Source: Flavobacterium psychrophilum (GTDB taxonomy: Bacteria; Bacteroidota; Bacteroidia; Flavobacteriales; Flavobacteriaceae). From it: a DNA stretch of 64,000 nt. The stretch spans positions 1 to 64,000 of the forward strand of contig QFQM01000006.1 of NCBI GenBank assembly GCA_003243255.1, written 5' to 3'. Shown in pieces: positions 1 through 8,648 of this stretch (the first letter of the stretch is position 1; each line of letters starts with the position of its first letter). Position numbers and translations under genes: made by a program. Under the pieces are notes generated by a model, which searched no databases, was not told the DNA's origin, and saw only the letters and a list, made by a program, of their open reading frames with translations.

Positions 1-2
1 AT

Positions 3-908
3 ATATGGGACTGGTACAAAAAAATGGAGGCGAGTTTCTGGACGGCTGAAGAAATTGATCTTCACCAGGACCTTAACGACTGGAACAATAAACTTACTGA
101 AGACGAAAAATATTTCATTAAGCATATTCTTGCATTTTTTGCAGCATCTGATGGTATTGTGAATGAAAATCTTGCAGAAAACTTTGTGAATGAGGTTCAG
201 TATGCAGAGGCTAAATTTTTCTATGGTTTCCAGATCATGATGGAAAACATTCATAGCGAAACCTACTCTCTTCTTATTGATACTTACGTAAAGGATGAGA
301 CAGAGAAAAATGAGTTGTTTCATGCGATTGAAGTGTTTCCTGCGATTAAGAAAAAAGCAGACTGGGCACTTAAATGGATAGAGTCTGACTCTTTTGCTGA
401 AAGGCTTATTGCTTTTGCAGCGGTAGAAGGTATCTTCTTCTCAGGGGCATTCTGTTCTATCTTCTGGCTTAAGAAACGTGGACTTATGCCGGGGCTTACA
501 TTCTCAAATGAGCTTATTTCGCGTGATGAGGGAGTTCACTGTGACTTTGCGGTACACCTGCACAATCATCACTTAGTGAACAAAGTTCCTAAAACAAGAA
601 TAAAAGAAATTATTGTTGATGCGTTAAATATTGAAAGGGAGTTTATTACTGAGTCGCTTCCGGTGAGCCTTATCGGGATGAACTCTGTTTTAATGACACA
701 ATACCTTGAGTTTGTAACCGACAGGCTTCTTGTAGAGCTTGGCTGTGAAAGACAATACAACGTGGGTAATCCGTTTGACTTCATGGATATGATCTCGCTT
801 CAGGGTAAAACGAACTTCTTTGAAAAAAGGGTTTCGGAATATCAGAAAGCAGGAGTTATCAAAAATGAAGGTGACTCACAGCAGATTACTTTCGACGCTG
901 ATTTTTAA
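3..908 (+). CDS. nrdB: Ribonucleoside-diphosphate reductase small subunit (class Ia, 5' truncated by the window)
   Basis: This is the R2 subunit of aerobic ribonucleotide reductase. It holds the diiron-tyrosyl radical cofactor that drives NDP reduction by NrdA. The first ATG is at 24, but the frame stays open upstream and encodes IWDWYKK, the normal family sequence before MEASFW, so the true start lies left of the window. All expected diiron ligands are visible: D in [10 protein letters not shown] and H in MENIHSE, E in AVEGIFF, and E and H in SRDEGVHC. The radical tyrosine is in HSETYS. The protein ends in DADF, the tail that docks into R1. From memory the sequence is strikingly close to eukaryotic R2. 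It is followed by nrdA after 91 bp, as expected for an operon. Confidence 0.97.
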   Translation: MWDWYKKMEASFWTAEEIDLHQDLNDWNNKLTEDEKYFIKHILAFFAASDGIVNENLAENFVNEVQYAEAKFFYGFQIMMENIHSETYSLLIDTYVKDETEKNELFHAIEVFPAIKKKADWALKWIESDSFAERLIAFAAVEGIFFSGAFCSIFWLKKRGLMPGLTFSNELISRDEGVHCDFAVHLHNHHLVNKVPKTRIKEIIVDALNIEREFITESLPVSLIGMNSVLMTQYLEFVTDRLLVELGCERQYNVGNPFDFMDMISLQGKTNFFEKRVSEYQKAGVIKNEGDSQQITFDADF

Positions 909-999
909 TCGGAAGAACAAAAAACGACAACAACAACCATCTATATAAAATGTGATGCACGCTTAGCGCGCTGATTATTAACCTAAAATTTATTGCCAT

Positions 1000-3423
1000 A
1001 TGTATGTAGTTAAAAGAGACGGAAGAAAAGAACCGGTAATGTTTGATAAGATTACTGATCGTGTAAGAAAACTGTGCTATGAACTGAACGAACTGGTAGA
1101 TCCTGTTAAGGTGGCAATGCGTGTTATTGAAGGCTTATATGACGGTGTAACTACGTCTGAGCTGGATAACCTTGCGGCAGAAACTGCTGCGTCTATGACA
1201 ATTACTCACCCTGACTATGCGCAGCTTGCTGCACGTATCGCGGTGTCTAACCTTCATAAGAATACCAAAAAATCGTTCTCTGAAACAATGAACGATATGT
1301 TCCACTATGTGAACCCAAGAACAGGGCAGGAGTCTCCGCTACTGTCTGACGAGGTTCATGCGGCAATTATGGCAAATGCCGAGGTGCTTGATTCTACCAT
1401 CATATACAACAGGGACTTTAATTACGATTATTTTGGGTTTAAAACCCTTGAGCGTTCTTATCTGTTGAGAATTAACGGACAGATTGTGGAAAGGCCACAG
1501 CATATGCTAATGCGTGTGTCTGTAGGTATTCACCTTAATGATATCCAGTCGGCTATAGAGACCTATGAGCTGATGTCTAAAAAATTCTTTACCCATGCTA
1601 CGCCTACGCTGTTTAACGCAGGTACGCCAAAGCCGCAAATGTCGTCATGTTTCCTTCTTTCTATGAGGGATGACAGTATCGACGGTATTTATGATACACT
1701 TAGGAGTACTGCAAAAATATCGCAGTCTGCAGGTGGTATCGGGTTATCTATACATAATGTAAGGGCTACAGGATCTTACATCCGTGGCACAAACGGTACG
1801 TCTAACGGTATCGTTCCGATGCTTCGTGTATTCAACGATACGGCACGTTATGTAGATCAGGGTGGAGGTAAGCGTAAAGGTAGCTTTGCGGTTTATATTG
1901 AGCCTTGGCATGCTGATATTTTTGATTTCCTTGACCTGAGAAAAAACCACGGTAAAGAGGAAATGAGGACTCGTGACTTATTCCTTGCGCTATGGATTCC
2001 GGATATGTTCATGAAACGTGTTCAGGAAGACAGCACATGGACGCTAATGTGTCCTAACGAGTGCCCGGGCCTTTATGATGTTCACAGTGACGAGTTTGAT
2101 GCGCTTTACCTGAAGTATGAAGCGGAAGGAAAAGGAAGGAAAACCGTTAAGGCTCGTGAGCTTTGGGAAAAAGTACTGGAGTCTCAAATTGAGACAGGTC
2201 TTCCATACATGCTTTACAAAGATGCGGCTAACAGAAAATCGAACCAGAAAAACCTTGGTACGATCCGTTCGTCAAACCTTTGTACAGAGATCATGGAGTA
2301 TACATCTCCTGATGAGATCGCGGTATGTAACCTTGCTTCGATATCACTGCCAATGTTTGTGGAGAATGGTAAATTCAACCATGATTTCTTATACCAGGTA
2401 ACTAAGCGTATAACACGCAACCTTAATAAAGTTATTGACAGGAACTACTATCCTGTTAAAGAGGCTGAGAACTCTAATATGCGTCACCGTCCGGTTGGAT
2501 TAGGTGTTCAGGGTCTTGCCGATGCTTTCATCCTTATGCGTATGCCGTTTACAAGTGATGAGGCTAAAGCACTGAACCAGGAAATATTTGAAACGATCTA
2601 CTTTGCTGCTGTTACCGCTTCGATGGAAATGGCTAAAGAAGAAGGTCCGTACTCAACATTCCAGGGGTCGCCAATTTCTCAGGGTGAATTTCAGTACAAC
2701 CTATGGGGGCTTAACGATAATGACCTAAGCGGCCGTTGGGACTGGGCTTCGCTTCGTAAAGAAGTTATGGAGCACGGTGTAAGGAACTCACTATTGATGG
2801 CACCAATGCCTACAGCATCTACTTCTCAGATTTTAGGTAACAATGAGGCGTTTGAGCCTTATACTTCTAACATCTATACAAGAAGGGTGCTTTCGGGTGA
2901 GTTTATCGTAGTAAACAAACATCTTCTTGAAGATCTTGTAAACCTTGGTTTATGGAATGAAGGTCTTAAGCAGGAGGTTATGAGGGCTAACGGCTCGATA
3001 CAAAATATTGATATTATTCCTCAGGATATTAAAGATCTTTACAAAACGGTTTGGGAGATGAGTATGAAAGATATCATCGATATGTCCCGCCAAAGAGGTT
3101 ACTTTATCGACCAGTCGCAATCGCTTAACCTGTTTATGGAAGGTGCTACCTTCTCTAAGCTTACGTCAATGCACTTCTATGCATGGCAGAGCGGCCTGAA
3201 AACAGGGATGTACTACTTAAGGACTAAGAGTGCGGTTGATGCAATTAAGTTTACGCTTAACAACGATAAAAAAGTGGAAGAGCTTCCTACAGAAGCAGCA
3301 GCACCAAAAGCGGTTGCAGCTCCGGTAGAGGAAGTTCAGCCAATTGCAGTGAGCGAATTCCAGGCAATGCTGGAGCGTTCAAGAACTGCAGATCCGGAAG
3401 ATTGTGAAATGTGCGGATCTTAA
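1000..3423 (+). CDS. nrdA: Ribonucleoside-diphosphate reductase large (catalytic) subunit, class Ia
   Basis: The 807-aa R1 subunit reduces ribonucleoside diphosphates in the cytoplasm together with NrdB. The N-terminus ([18 protein letters not shown]) is an ATP-cone, which senses ATP/dATP. Active-site residues are in place: C217 in SSCFLL, the N426-L-C428-T-E430 catalytic cluster, and C443 in VCNLAS, the redox partner of C217. The C-terminal tail carries the electron-shuttle pair C802/C805 in DCEMCGS. A Lys/Ala/Pro/Glu-rich linker (about 765-790) separates the barrel from the tail. Length and motifs match the eukaryote-like class Ia enzyme. A small GC-rich hairpin-forming stretch (AGCGCGCT at 967-974) lies in the nrdB-nrdA gap. 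No NrdR box pair was seen in the visible sequence. Confidence 0.97.
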   Translation: MYVVKRDGRKEPVMFDKITDRVRKLCYELNELVDPVKVAMRVIEGLYDGVTTSELDNLAAETAASMTITHPDYAQLAARIAVSNLHKNTKKSFSETMNDMFHYVNPRTGQESPLLSDEVHAAIMANAEVLDSTIIYNRDFNYDYFGFKTLERSYLLRINGQIVERPQHMLMRVSVGIHLNDIQSAIETYELMSKKFFTHATPTLFNAGTPKPQMSSCFLLSMRDDSIDGIYDTLRSTAKISQSAGGIGLSIHNVRATGSYIRGTNGTSNGIVPMLRVFNDTARYVDQGGGKRKGSFAVYIEPWHADIFDFLDLRKNHGKEEMRTRDLFLALWIPDMFMKRVQEDSTWTLMCPNECPGLYDVHSDEFDALYLKYEAEGKGRKTVKARELWEKVLESQIETGLPYMLYKDAANRKSNQKNLGTIRSSNLCTEIMEYTSPDEIAVCNLASISLPMFVENGKFNHDFLYQVTKRITRNLNKVIDRNYYPVKEAENSNMRHRPVGLGVQGLADAFILMRMPFTSDEAKALNQEIFETIYFAAVTASMEMAKEEGPYSTFQGSPISQGEFQYNLWGLNDNDLSGRWDWASLRKEVMEHGVRNSLLMAPMPTASTSQILGNNEAFEPYTSNIYTRRVLSGEFIVVNKHLLEDLVNLGLWNEGLKQEVMRANGSIQNIDIIPQDIKDLYKTVWEMSMKDIIDMSRQRGYFIDQSQSLNLFMEGATFSKLTSMHFYAWQSGLKTGMYYLRTKSAVDAIKFTLNNDKKVEELPTEAAAPKAVAAPVEEVQPIAVSEFQAMLERSRTADPEDCEMCGS

Positions 3424-3449
3424 ATAGATAAAAATTATATCAAAATATA

Positions 3450-3480
3450 AAATAAGGAGTAATTGCTCCTTATTTTTGTT
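3450..3480 (+). terminator. Intrinsic terminator after nrdA
   Basis: A 10-bp perfect stem (AAATAAGGAG / CTCCTTATTT) with a 6-nt loop is followed by a T-rich run. It lies 26 bp after the nrdA stop, closing the nrdBA unit before the RDD genes. Confidence 0.85.
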
Positions 3481-3505
3481 TTCTAACCAACCTAAAACTA
3501 TTATT

Positions 3506-4033
3506 ATGGAAACAACTACTTATGTTGAGATTAGTCCGGAAATGTTTGTAACCTGGCACAAAAGGCTTTTGAACCTGATGATTGATGTTATTGCAATAAT
3601 TGTAATCTTTTTAATTATGGGTTTTATTTTCGGTGTGCTTTCGGTATTTGGAATACAGGGGCCTTTATTATGGCTTTCAGAAATGGATGGATTAACCGAC
3701 AGGGTGTTTACAACATTTGTGATGGTTGCGTATCTCTTTACTATGGAAGTGCTTACGCAGAGAACGCTTGGAAAATATGTTACGGGTACCATGGTAGTGA
3801 TGGAAGATGGTTCTAAGCCGGAAGCAAGGGCTATTATCATAAGGGCGCTTTGCAGGATCATTGGCCTTGAGGCATTAACTTTTTTAGGCGCTTATCCAAG
3901 AGGATGGCACGACAACGCCTCGGGTACTTATGTTGTAGATGCAAAAAAATATAAAGAAGCACTTGCCGTAAGGAACTCTTTTGAAGAAATTGGGGCTGAA
4001 CAAATTAATGAGGCAGCAGCCGAACAGATATAA
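3506..4033 (+). CDS. RDD family membrane protein (first of a tandem pair)
   Basis: This 175-aa protein has two clear hydrophobic segments (about residues 20-50 and 75-98) and a weaker third near the C-terminal side. It carries the family's conserved arrangement: KRLLNLMIDVI at the start of the first helix and RTLGKYVTGTMVV after the second. RDD proteins are small inner-membrane proteins of mostly unknown role; some have been linked to ion transport. The start chosen is the ATG in TATTATTATGGAAACA. A TTG 30 bp upstream also opens the frame but would begin inside the terminator's T tract. The next gene starts 1 bp after the stop and encodes a paralogue, so the pair probably arose by duplication and may work as a heteromer (inference). 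Confidence 0.85.
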   Translation: METTTYVEISPEMFVTWHKRLLNLMIDVIAIIVIFLIMGFIFGVLSVFGIQGPLLWLSEMDGLTDRVFTTFVMVAYLFTMEVLTQRTLGKYVTGTMVVMEDGSKPEARAIIIRALCRIIGLEALTFLGAYPRGWHDNASGTYVVDAKKYKEALAVRNSFEEIGAEQINEAAAEQI

Positions 4034-4034
4034 T

Positions 4035-4547
4035 ATGCAAAAACCTGTTGAAATAACCTATGGAATGCTGGCAACCGGCAACAAACGGTTCCTTAATTTT
4101 ATTATAGACAGTATAGTTACTACCCTTTTGCAGCTTGGATTTGCAAAGGGGGGTGACCTGCTTTATCATATATACGGAATTGAGGGCTTTCAGGTGGGGC
4201 CTCCGGTGTTGGGCAATATCAAATATACTTTATTGGGCCTCGGCATCAATATAGTATACTATGGGTTGTTTGAAACAGTAAGCATGCGTACTGCCGGCAA
4301 ATATTTTACAAATACCATGGTAGTGCACGCCAGCGGGACGAGGCCGGACAGCATGCGTATCTTTATAAGGACGCTATGCAGGCTGATACCCTTGGAATTC
4401 ATTACCTTCTTCGGAAGACGACCGGTAGGGCTTCATGATGGCCTTTCAAAAACGCTGGTGGTAGATATAAATGAGTTCAGGCAGGCACAAAACAGAAAAC
4501 AGAATAAAGAAATTAATACAGAAGACAATAACAATGAGCAAGGATAA
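4035..4547 (+). CDS. RDD family membrane protein (second of a tandem pair)
   Basis: This 170-aa paralogue of the preceding gene has the same layout: GNKRFLNFIIDSIV in helix 1, RTAGKYFTNTMVV after helix 2, then RTLCRLIPLEFITFFGRRPVGLHDGLSKT. The last segment matches RALCRIIGLEALTFLGAYPRGWHDNASGT in the first copy. The start is the ATG right after the previous stop (TAATATG). An earlier in-frame ATG inside the upstream gene is unlikely. The 3' end overlaps the next small gene by 14 bp, so the genes from 3506 to 5487 look co-transcribed. Function is unknown beyond membrane location. Confidence 0.82.
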   Translation: MQKPVEITYGMLATGNKRFLNFIIDSIVTTLLQLGFAKGGDLLYHIYGIEGFQVGPPVLGNIKYTLLGLGINIVYYGLFETVSMRTAGKYFTNTMVVHASGTRPDSMRIFIRTLCRLIPLEFITFFGRRPVGLHDGLSKTLVVDINEFRQAQNRKQNKEINTEDNNNEQG

Positions 4548-4758
4548 AAAAGGAGTTCATTCAGGACTGATTGAGAAAGATGAAAATGGTAATTATTTTT
4601 GCGGCCAGTACCTGCTGGATTACCAGAGAGTAGAGAAAGATTTTAAGATAGGGGATAAGATAACTATCAAATCGGTTATTGATAACCCAAGCGATAAAAG
4701 TGCTGAGCAATATCCGCAGAAATCGCGTGATTTCTTTTTATTCAATTTAAAAAAATAA
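4534..4758 (+). CDS. Small hypothetical protein next to an AAA+ ATPase
   Basis: This 74-aa charged protein begins MSKDKKGVHSGLIEKDENGNYF; I do not recognise the family. It has no signal peptide or membrane segment. The central part (YLLDYQRVEKDFKIGDKITI) could form a short beta-rich fold. A longer in-frame reading from 4471 would overlap the RDD gene by 77 bp, so the ATG at 4534 is preferred. It sits 18 bp before the AAA+ ATPase and overlaps the RDD gene by 14 bp, so it could be an adaptor or substrate of the ATPase (inference from position only). Confidence 0.65.
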   Translation: MSKDKKGVHSGLIEKDENGNYFCGQYLLDYQRVEKDFKIGDKITIKSVIDNPSDKSAEQYPQKSRDFFLFNLKK

Positions 4759-4776
4759 GTAGTTAAATCGTATACT

Positions 4777-5487
4777 TTGAACGGATTATTTTTTACAGAC
4801 AGGAGTGAGGTAGATATTAAAGACGTTGTCTTTAATGATGGAGTGGCTGTGCAGATCGAGCAGTTTTTAAAAGAATACCAGTTTAGGGATATTCTTGAAA
4901 AGTATGAGCTACCGGTAAATAATAAAATGCTGCTGTATGGCAAAACCGGTTGCGGTAAGACCATGACGGCTAAAGCCATTGCCAAAGTGCTCGACAGGAA
5001 ACTTATTGTAGTGAATCTGGCACATATTGTTTCGTCTAAATTAGGCGAGACAGCCAAGAACGTTGCTACGCTGTTTAAAGAGGTGAGTTATCACGACGCT
5101 GTGCTGTTTTTTGATGAATTTGATACCTTGGGTCAGGTAAGGCAGCATGATAGCCGTGACAGCAGCGAAATGAGGCGTGTGGTAAATGCTATCCTCCAGC
5201 TGACAGATAACTTTCCGTCAAACTCGGTGTTGATTGCCGCAACGAACCAGATAGAAGCTATTGATGAAGCACTCATCCGCCGTTTTGAGTTGAGGCTTGA
5301 ATTTACTTCTCCTGCAAAAGAAGTGCTGGATAACTATTATGACAGGTTATTGGCAAAATATCCGGATGAGTTTACACAGATTGAGCGTAAGTACGATATC
5401 TCATTCGCGGAAGCCAAAACAGAAGTGTTTACACAGGTAAAGAATAATATCATACAGGCTGAACTGGCAAAGTCAGGGATTAATTAA
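4777..5487 (+). CDS. AAA+ family ATPase
   Basis: This 236-aa single-module AAA+ ATPase has Walker A GKTGCGKT (about residues 55-62), Walker B VLFFDEFD (about 110-117), a sensor-1 segment IAATNQ and an arginine-finger-like DEALIRRFE. No ATG is available between the upstream in-frame stop and the conserved region, so translation probably starts at the TTG at 4777. It resembles FtsH/spastin-type AAA modules but has no protease, membrane or substrate domain, so specificity must come from a partner. The small ORF just upstream and the two RDD membrane proteins are the obvious candidates. The role is unknown. Confidence 0.85.
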   Translation: MNGLFFTDRSEVDIKDVVFNDGVAVQIEQFLKEYQFRDILEKYELPVNNKMLLYGKTGCGKTMTAKAIAKVLDRKLIVVNLAHIVSSKLGETAKNVATLFKEVSYHDAVLFFDEFDTLGQVRQHDSRDSSEMRRVVNAILQLTDNFPSNSVLIAATNQIEAIDEALIRRFELRLEFTSPAKEVLDNYYDRLLAKYPDEFTQIERKYDISFAEAKTEVFTQVKNNIIQAELAKSGIN

Positions 5488-5541
5488 AAATATCAGGTTC
5501 AGGAAAATCTGAAATCTAAAATCATAAATCTGAAATACGAT

Positions 5542-6885
5542 ATGATGCAATGGGAACGACTGCTGTCGCTTAAAAGACAGGGCGATACAGGTAAAAGGTT
5601 ACGAAAGGAACAGGACGATACCCGTTTGGGTTTTGAGGTAGATTATGACCGTATTATATTCTCGTCGGCTTTCAGGAGCCTTCAGGATAAAACGCAGGTA
5701 ATTCCGCTTTCTAAAACGGATTTTGTGCATACCCGCCTTACGCACAGCCTTGAGGTTTCGGTAGTAGGCCGTTCGCTTGGAAGGCTTGTCGGGAAAAAGA
5801 TAATAGAGAAACATCCCTATCTTCAGGAAGTGCATGGCTACCAGATGAATGATTTTGGGGCTATTGTTGCCGCTGCGGCATTGTCGCATGATATTGGCAA
5901 TCCGCCTTTCGGGCATTCGGGAGAGAAGGCTATAGGCGAGTATTTCAAGACCGGAAGAGGGCAGATGTATAAAGATCAGCTTACGGATAAAGAATGGCAG
6001 GACCTTATCGATTTTGAGGGTAATGCCAATGGGTTTAGCCTGCTTACTGCAAACCGCCCCGGTATTGAAGGAGGATTGCGTCTTTCTTATGCTACGCTTG
6101 GAGCCTTTATGAAATATCCTAAGGAGTCGCTGCCTAAAAAACCGACTGCGAATATTGCAGATAAAAAATACGGCTTCTTTCAGAGTGATGTTGCTTTTTT
6201 TGAAGAAGTGGCTAACGACCTAGGACTAATCCCGAACAAAACGGGTAATGATATAGGTTTCGAGCGTCATCCGCTCGCTTATCTTGTGGAAGCGGCTGAT
6301 GATATTTGTTATACCATCATTGACTTTGAAGATGGTATCAATCTGGGGGTAATCTCTGAAGATTATGCTTTAGAATACCTGATCAAACTGGTTAAGGATA
6401 ATGTTCATGTTGAGAAGTACAAATCACTTGTAACTAAAGAAGACCGTATCAGCTACCTGCGTGCATTGGCTATTGGAAGCCTTATCAATGATGCGGTTGA
6501 TGTGTTTATCGAAAACGAAGATGCTATTTTGAGAGGAGAATATCCGTATGCGCTTACTGAGAAAGGTAAATACACTGCGCAGATGAGGGATATCATCAAT
6601 ATCAGTATCAAAAATATTTACCAGAGCAGAGAAGTGGTAGAGAAGGAAGTGATAGGTTACCGTATCATCAATACGCTGTTAAATACTTTCTGTACGGCTT
6701 ATAACAACAAGTTTGATGGTACCGACAGCAATTATGATAAGCTGGTGCTGAAACTGATGCCGGAAAAATTCATTACTGAGAAAATGAGTTTATATGACAG
6801 GCTGCTGCATATCTGTCATTTTGTATCAACACTTACCGATGGTAAAGCAGTATTGTTGTACAATACCATAACAGGTGCTAAATAA
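5542..6885 (+). CDS. dgt: dGTP triphosphohydrolase-like HD domain protein
   Basis: This 447-aa cytoplasmic hydrolase of the dGTPase/SAMHD1 group cleaves dNTPs to deoxynucleoside and tripolyphosphate. The HD metal site is complete: H68 in LTHSLEV, H116-D117 in LSHDIGNPPFGH, and a later conserved D in EAADDICYTIIDFEDG. The N-terminal RLRKEQDDTRLGFEVDYDRIIFSSAFRSLQDKTQV is typical of the family. Two consecutive ATGs open the frame; either could be used. With nrdBA 2 kb upstream it would balance dNTP pools. Members of this family also act in phage defence, but nothing here shows that role. Confidence 0.92.
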   Translation: MMQWERLLSLKRQGDTGKRLRKEQDDTRLGFEVDYDRIIFSSAFRSLQDKTQVIPLSKTDFVHTRLTHSLEVSVVGRSLGRLVGKKIIEKHPYLQEVHGYQMNDFGAIVAAAALSHDIGNPPFGHSGEKAIGEYFKTGRGQMYKDQLTDKEWQDLIDFEGNANGFSLLTANRPGIEGGLRLSYATLGAFMKYPKESLPKKPTANIADKKYGFFQSDVAFFEEVANDLGLIPNKTGNDIGFERHPLAYLVEAADDICYTIIDFEDGINLGVISEDYALEYLIKLVKDNVHVEKYKSLVTKEDRISYLRALAIGSLINDAVDVFIENEDAILRGEYPYALTEKGKYTAQMRDIINISIKNIYQSREVVEKEVIGYRIINTLLNTFCTAYNNKFDGTDSNYDKLVLKLMPEKFITEKMSLYDRLLHICHFVSTLTDGKAVLLYNTITGAK

Positions 6886-6894
6886 AAGTTTTTT

Positions 6895-6952
6895 GCCACG
6901 AATTACATAAATCTGCACGAATTAATTAGTGACAACTGGTGTAATTCGTGGC
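6895..6952. repeat. Intergenic inverted repeat, family 2 (GCCACGAATTACA)
   Basis: Perfect 13-bp inverted arms GCCACGAATTACA (6895-6907) and TGTAATTCGTGGC (6940-6952) enclose a 32-bp AT-rich centre. A related element starting with the same GCCACGAATTAC motif lies at the right edge of the window (63912-64000). It is a non-coding, MITE-like or REP-like dispersed repeat. Confidence 0.7.
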
Positions 6953-6961
6953 AGGTATAGC

Positions 6962-6997
6962 AACAAAAAGGCCCTGCATTTGCAGGGCCTTTTTGTT
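6962..6997. terminator. Bidirectional terminator between dgt and the HMA lipoprotein
   Basis: The arms AACAAAAAGGCCCTGCA and TGCAGGGCCTTTTTGTT form a 17-bp perfect stem with T runs on both strands. It serves the two convergent genes dgt (+) and the HMA lipoprotein gene (-). Confidence 0.9.
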
Positions 6998-7011
6998 ATT
7001 GTAAATGTAAA

Positions 7012-7575
7012 TTACAATGTTCCTTTTTCAGCTTTTTTACCGGCTGAGCAGCATCCGCCTTTTTTCTCACCTGCACCACACGATGCTTTTGCATCAGATG
7101 AGCATGAAGCGTCTTTAGATTTTTTGTCAGCTTTCTTAGCCTTTTTCTCTGCTTTTTTCTCTTTTTCCTGATCTAGTGAAAAGTAAGCTTTGTCGCCTGA
7201 GTTCTTAACATCAGATACTTTGTAAGCGCCGTCAGCAATGTGCTCTACAGTCTGTACAAATTTTTCAGGAGTCTGTTTTGCAGCATCAAATGAGATAGTA
7301 GCTGTTTTAGCAGCGAAATCAACTTTAGCTTCTTCAACGCCTTCCATACCTGCAAGTTTGTTCTCGATAACTTTAGCACATCCTTCAGGGCAGGTCATAC
7401 CGTCAATCTTGAATGTTGTAGTTTCAAGGTTAGCAGCAGTTTCTTTAACCTGAGTGGTGTCGGTTACAGTTCCTTCAGCAGGAGTTTCGATGTTGCCATC
7501 TTTAGAAGTGTCTTTACAGCTTGCAAAAAGTAAAGCTGCCAGAGCGAAAAATGATAGTTTCTTTACAAGATTCAT
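7012..7575 (-). CDS. HMA-domain (heavy-metal-associated) lipoprotein with Lys/Cys-rich tail
   Basis: This 187-aa protein has a lipoprotein signal (lipobox FASC, C20), a Thr/Glu-rich linker and an HMA ferredoxin-like domain (about 52-120). Its metal loop GMTCPEGCAK holds C62 and C66, spaced CX3C rather than the usual CXXC. A highly charged Lys-rich stretch follows (about 136-155). The tail carries four more cysteines (158, 165, 175, 176) among Gly, Ser and Lys. The domain suggests soft-metal binding such as Cu(I) or Zn; the tail looks like a second, metallothionein-like site. It is predicted to be membrane-anchored in the periplasm or at the outer membrane. It is a single gene facing dgt, with no P-type ATPase in the window. 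Confidence 0.85.
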   Translation of the reverse strand: MNLVKKLSFFALAALLFASCKDTSKDGNIETPAEGTVTDTTQVKETAANLETTTFKIDGMTCPEGCAKVIENKLAGMEGVEEAKVDFAAKTATISFDAAKQTPEKFVQTVEHIADGAYKVSDVKNSGDKAYFSLDQEKEKKAEKKAKKADKKSKDASCSSDAKASCGAGEKKGGCCSAGKKAEKGTL

Positions 7576-7687
7576 AGTATATCGTATATTAAATTTAAAA
7601 GGTTCTCTTCAAAGAGTTTACAAATTTATGCAAAAACGGTTTGCAACGCTGATTATTATGTTGGATTTTTGAACCAAAATCATCACC

Positions 7688-8554
7688 ATGCAATCAAAAC
7701 AACTCAAATGGTACCTGTTGGCACTGCTTTCGCTCATCTGGGGAAGCTCATTTATTCTTATTAAACGTGGACTTGAAGGGCTTAATCCGTTTCAGCTGGG
7801 TTCATTACGTATTATCTTCTGTGCTGTTTTTCTTTTGATTATCGGTTTCAGGACTTTAAAGAATATTCCGCTAGGGCAATGGAAGTATATTGCCCTTACT
7901 GCCCTGATGGGGACTTTTCTGCCAGCATTCCTGTTCTCTATTGCGCAAATGCAGATCAACAGTTCAGTAAGTGCGATTTTAAACTCTCTTACGCCTCTCA
8001 ATACTCTTATACTTGGCGCAACTGTATTCGGGTTGAGTTTTCAGCGCAGGCAGCTTATAGGGGTGGTAATTGGACTTGTTGGGTGTGTGTTGCTCATTTA
8101 TAACGGCGCAATAAACAATCCGAATCAAAATTATTACTACGCCCTGTTTGTAATCGTTGCTTCCATCTGTTATGCAACCAATGTAAACCTGATAAAAAAG
8201 TACCTGTCAGATCTTACGCCGCTAACCATAAGTACCGGTAATTTTACCGTTATGCTGCTGCCGGCAATATTGGTGTTGTGTTTTTCAGGTTTTTTTGATA
8301 TTGCTTCACTCCCACAAACACACAGGTCGATGATGTATATTGCCATACTCGCGATAGTAGGAACCGGTATTGCGAATATTGTTTTCTTCAGGCTTATCCA
8401 GATGTCATCACCTATATTTTCGTCTTCAGTTACCTATCTTATTCCTATTGTGGCTTTTGGGTGGGGTTTGCTCGATGGTGAATCGCTTACGCTTGTTCAG
8501 GGGTTAGGAGCGGCTATCATTTTGGTAGGGGTTTATTTCTCCGCAAGGAAGTAA
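7688..8554 (+). CDS. EamA/DMT-family permease
   Basis: This 288-aa inner-membrane transporter has about ten hydrophobic helices and the two EamA repeats (about 8-140 and 150-286). The start LLSLIWGSSFILIKRGLEGLNPF is typical of the drug/metabolite transporter superfamily. The repeat end SVTYLIPIVAFGWGLLDGESL is the usual EamA motif. The substrate cannot be read from sequence; relatives export amino acids or other metabolites. It is a monocistronic gene between the divergent HMA lipoprotein and the convergent M16 pair. Confidence 0.88.
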   Translation: MQSKQLKWYLLALLSLIWGSSFILIKRGLEGLNPFQLGSLRIIFCAVFLLIIGFRTLKNIPLGQWKYIALTALMGTFLPAFLFSIAQMQINSSVSAILNSLTPLNTLILGATVFGLSFQRRQLIGVVIGLVGCVLLIYNGAINNPNQNYYYALFVIVASICYATNVNLIKKYLSDLTPLTISTGNFTVMLLPAILVLCFSGFFDIASLPQTHRSMMYIAILAIVGTGIANIVFFRLIQMSSPIFSSSVTYLIPIVAFGWGLLDGESLTLVQGLGAAIILVGVYFSARK

Positions 8555-8599
8555 GTTAACGGTTTACAGTTATAAGTTTACAGATTAGAGCATAAAACA

Positions 8600-8626
8600 A
8601 AAGGCCTTCGCATAGCGAAGGCCTTT
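8600..8626. terminator. Bidirectional terminator between EamA gene and M16 genes
   Basis: AAAGGCCTTCGC and GCGAAGGCCTTT form a 12-bp perfect stem with a 3-nt loop. A/T-rich flanks on both sides lie between two convergent genes. Confidence 0.85.
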
Positions 8627-8648
8627 CTTATTTCAATCAAAATAAATA

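Noticed and set aside
4620..5057. 145-codon minus-strand frame
   Set aside because: Overlaps the small ORF and AAA+ ATPase on the other strand; no family features.
6929..7171. 80-codon plus-strand frame with a Phe/Ser-rich end
   Set aside because: Crosses a bidirectional terminator and is antisense to the Lys-rich tail of the HMA lipoprotein.
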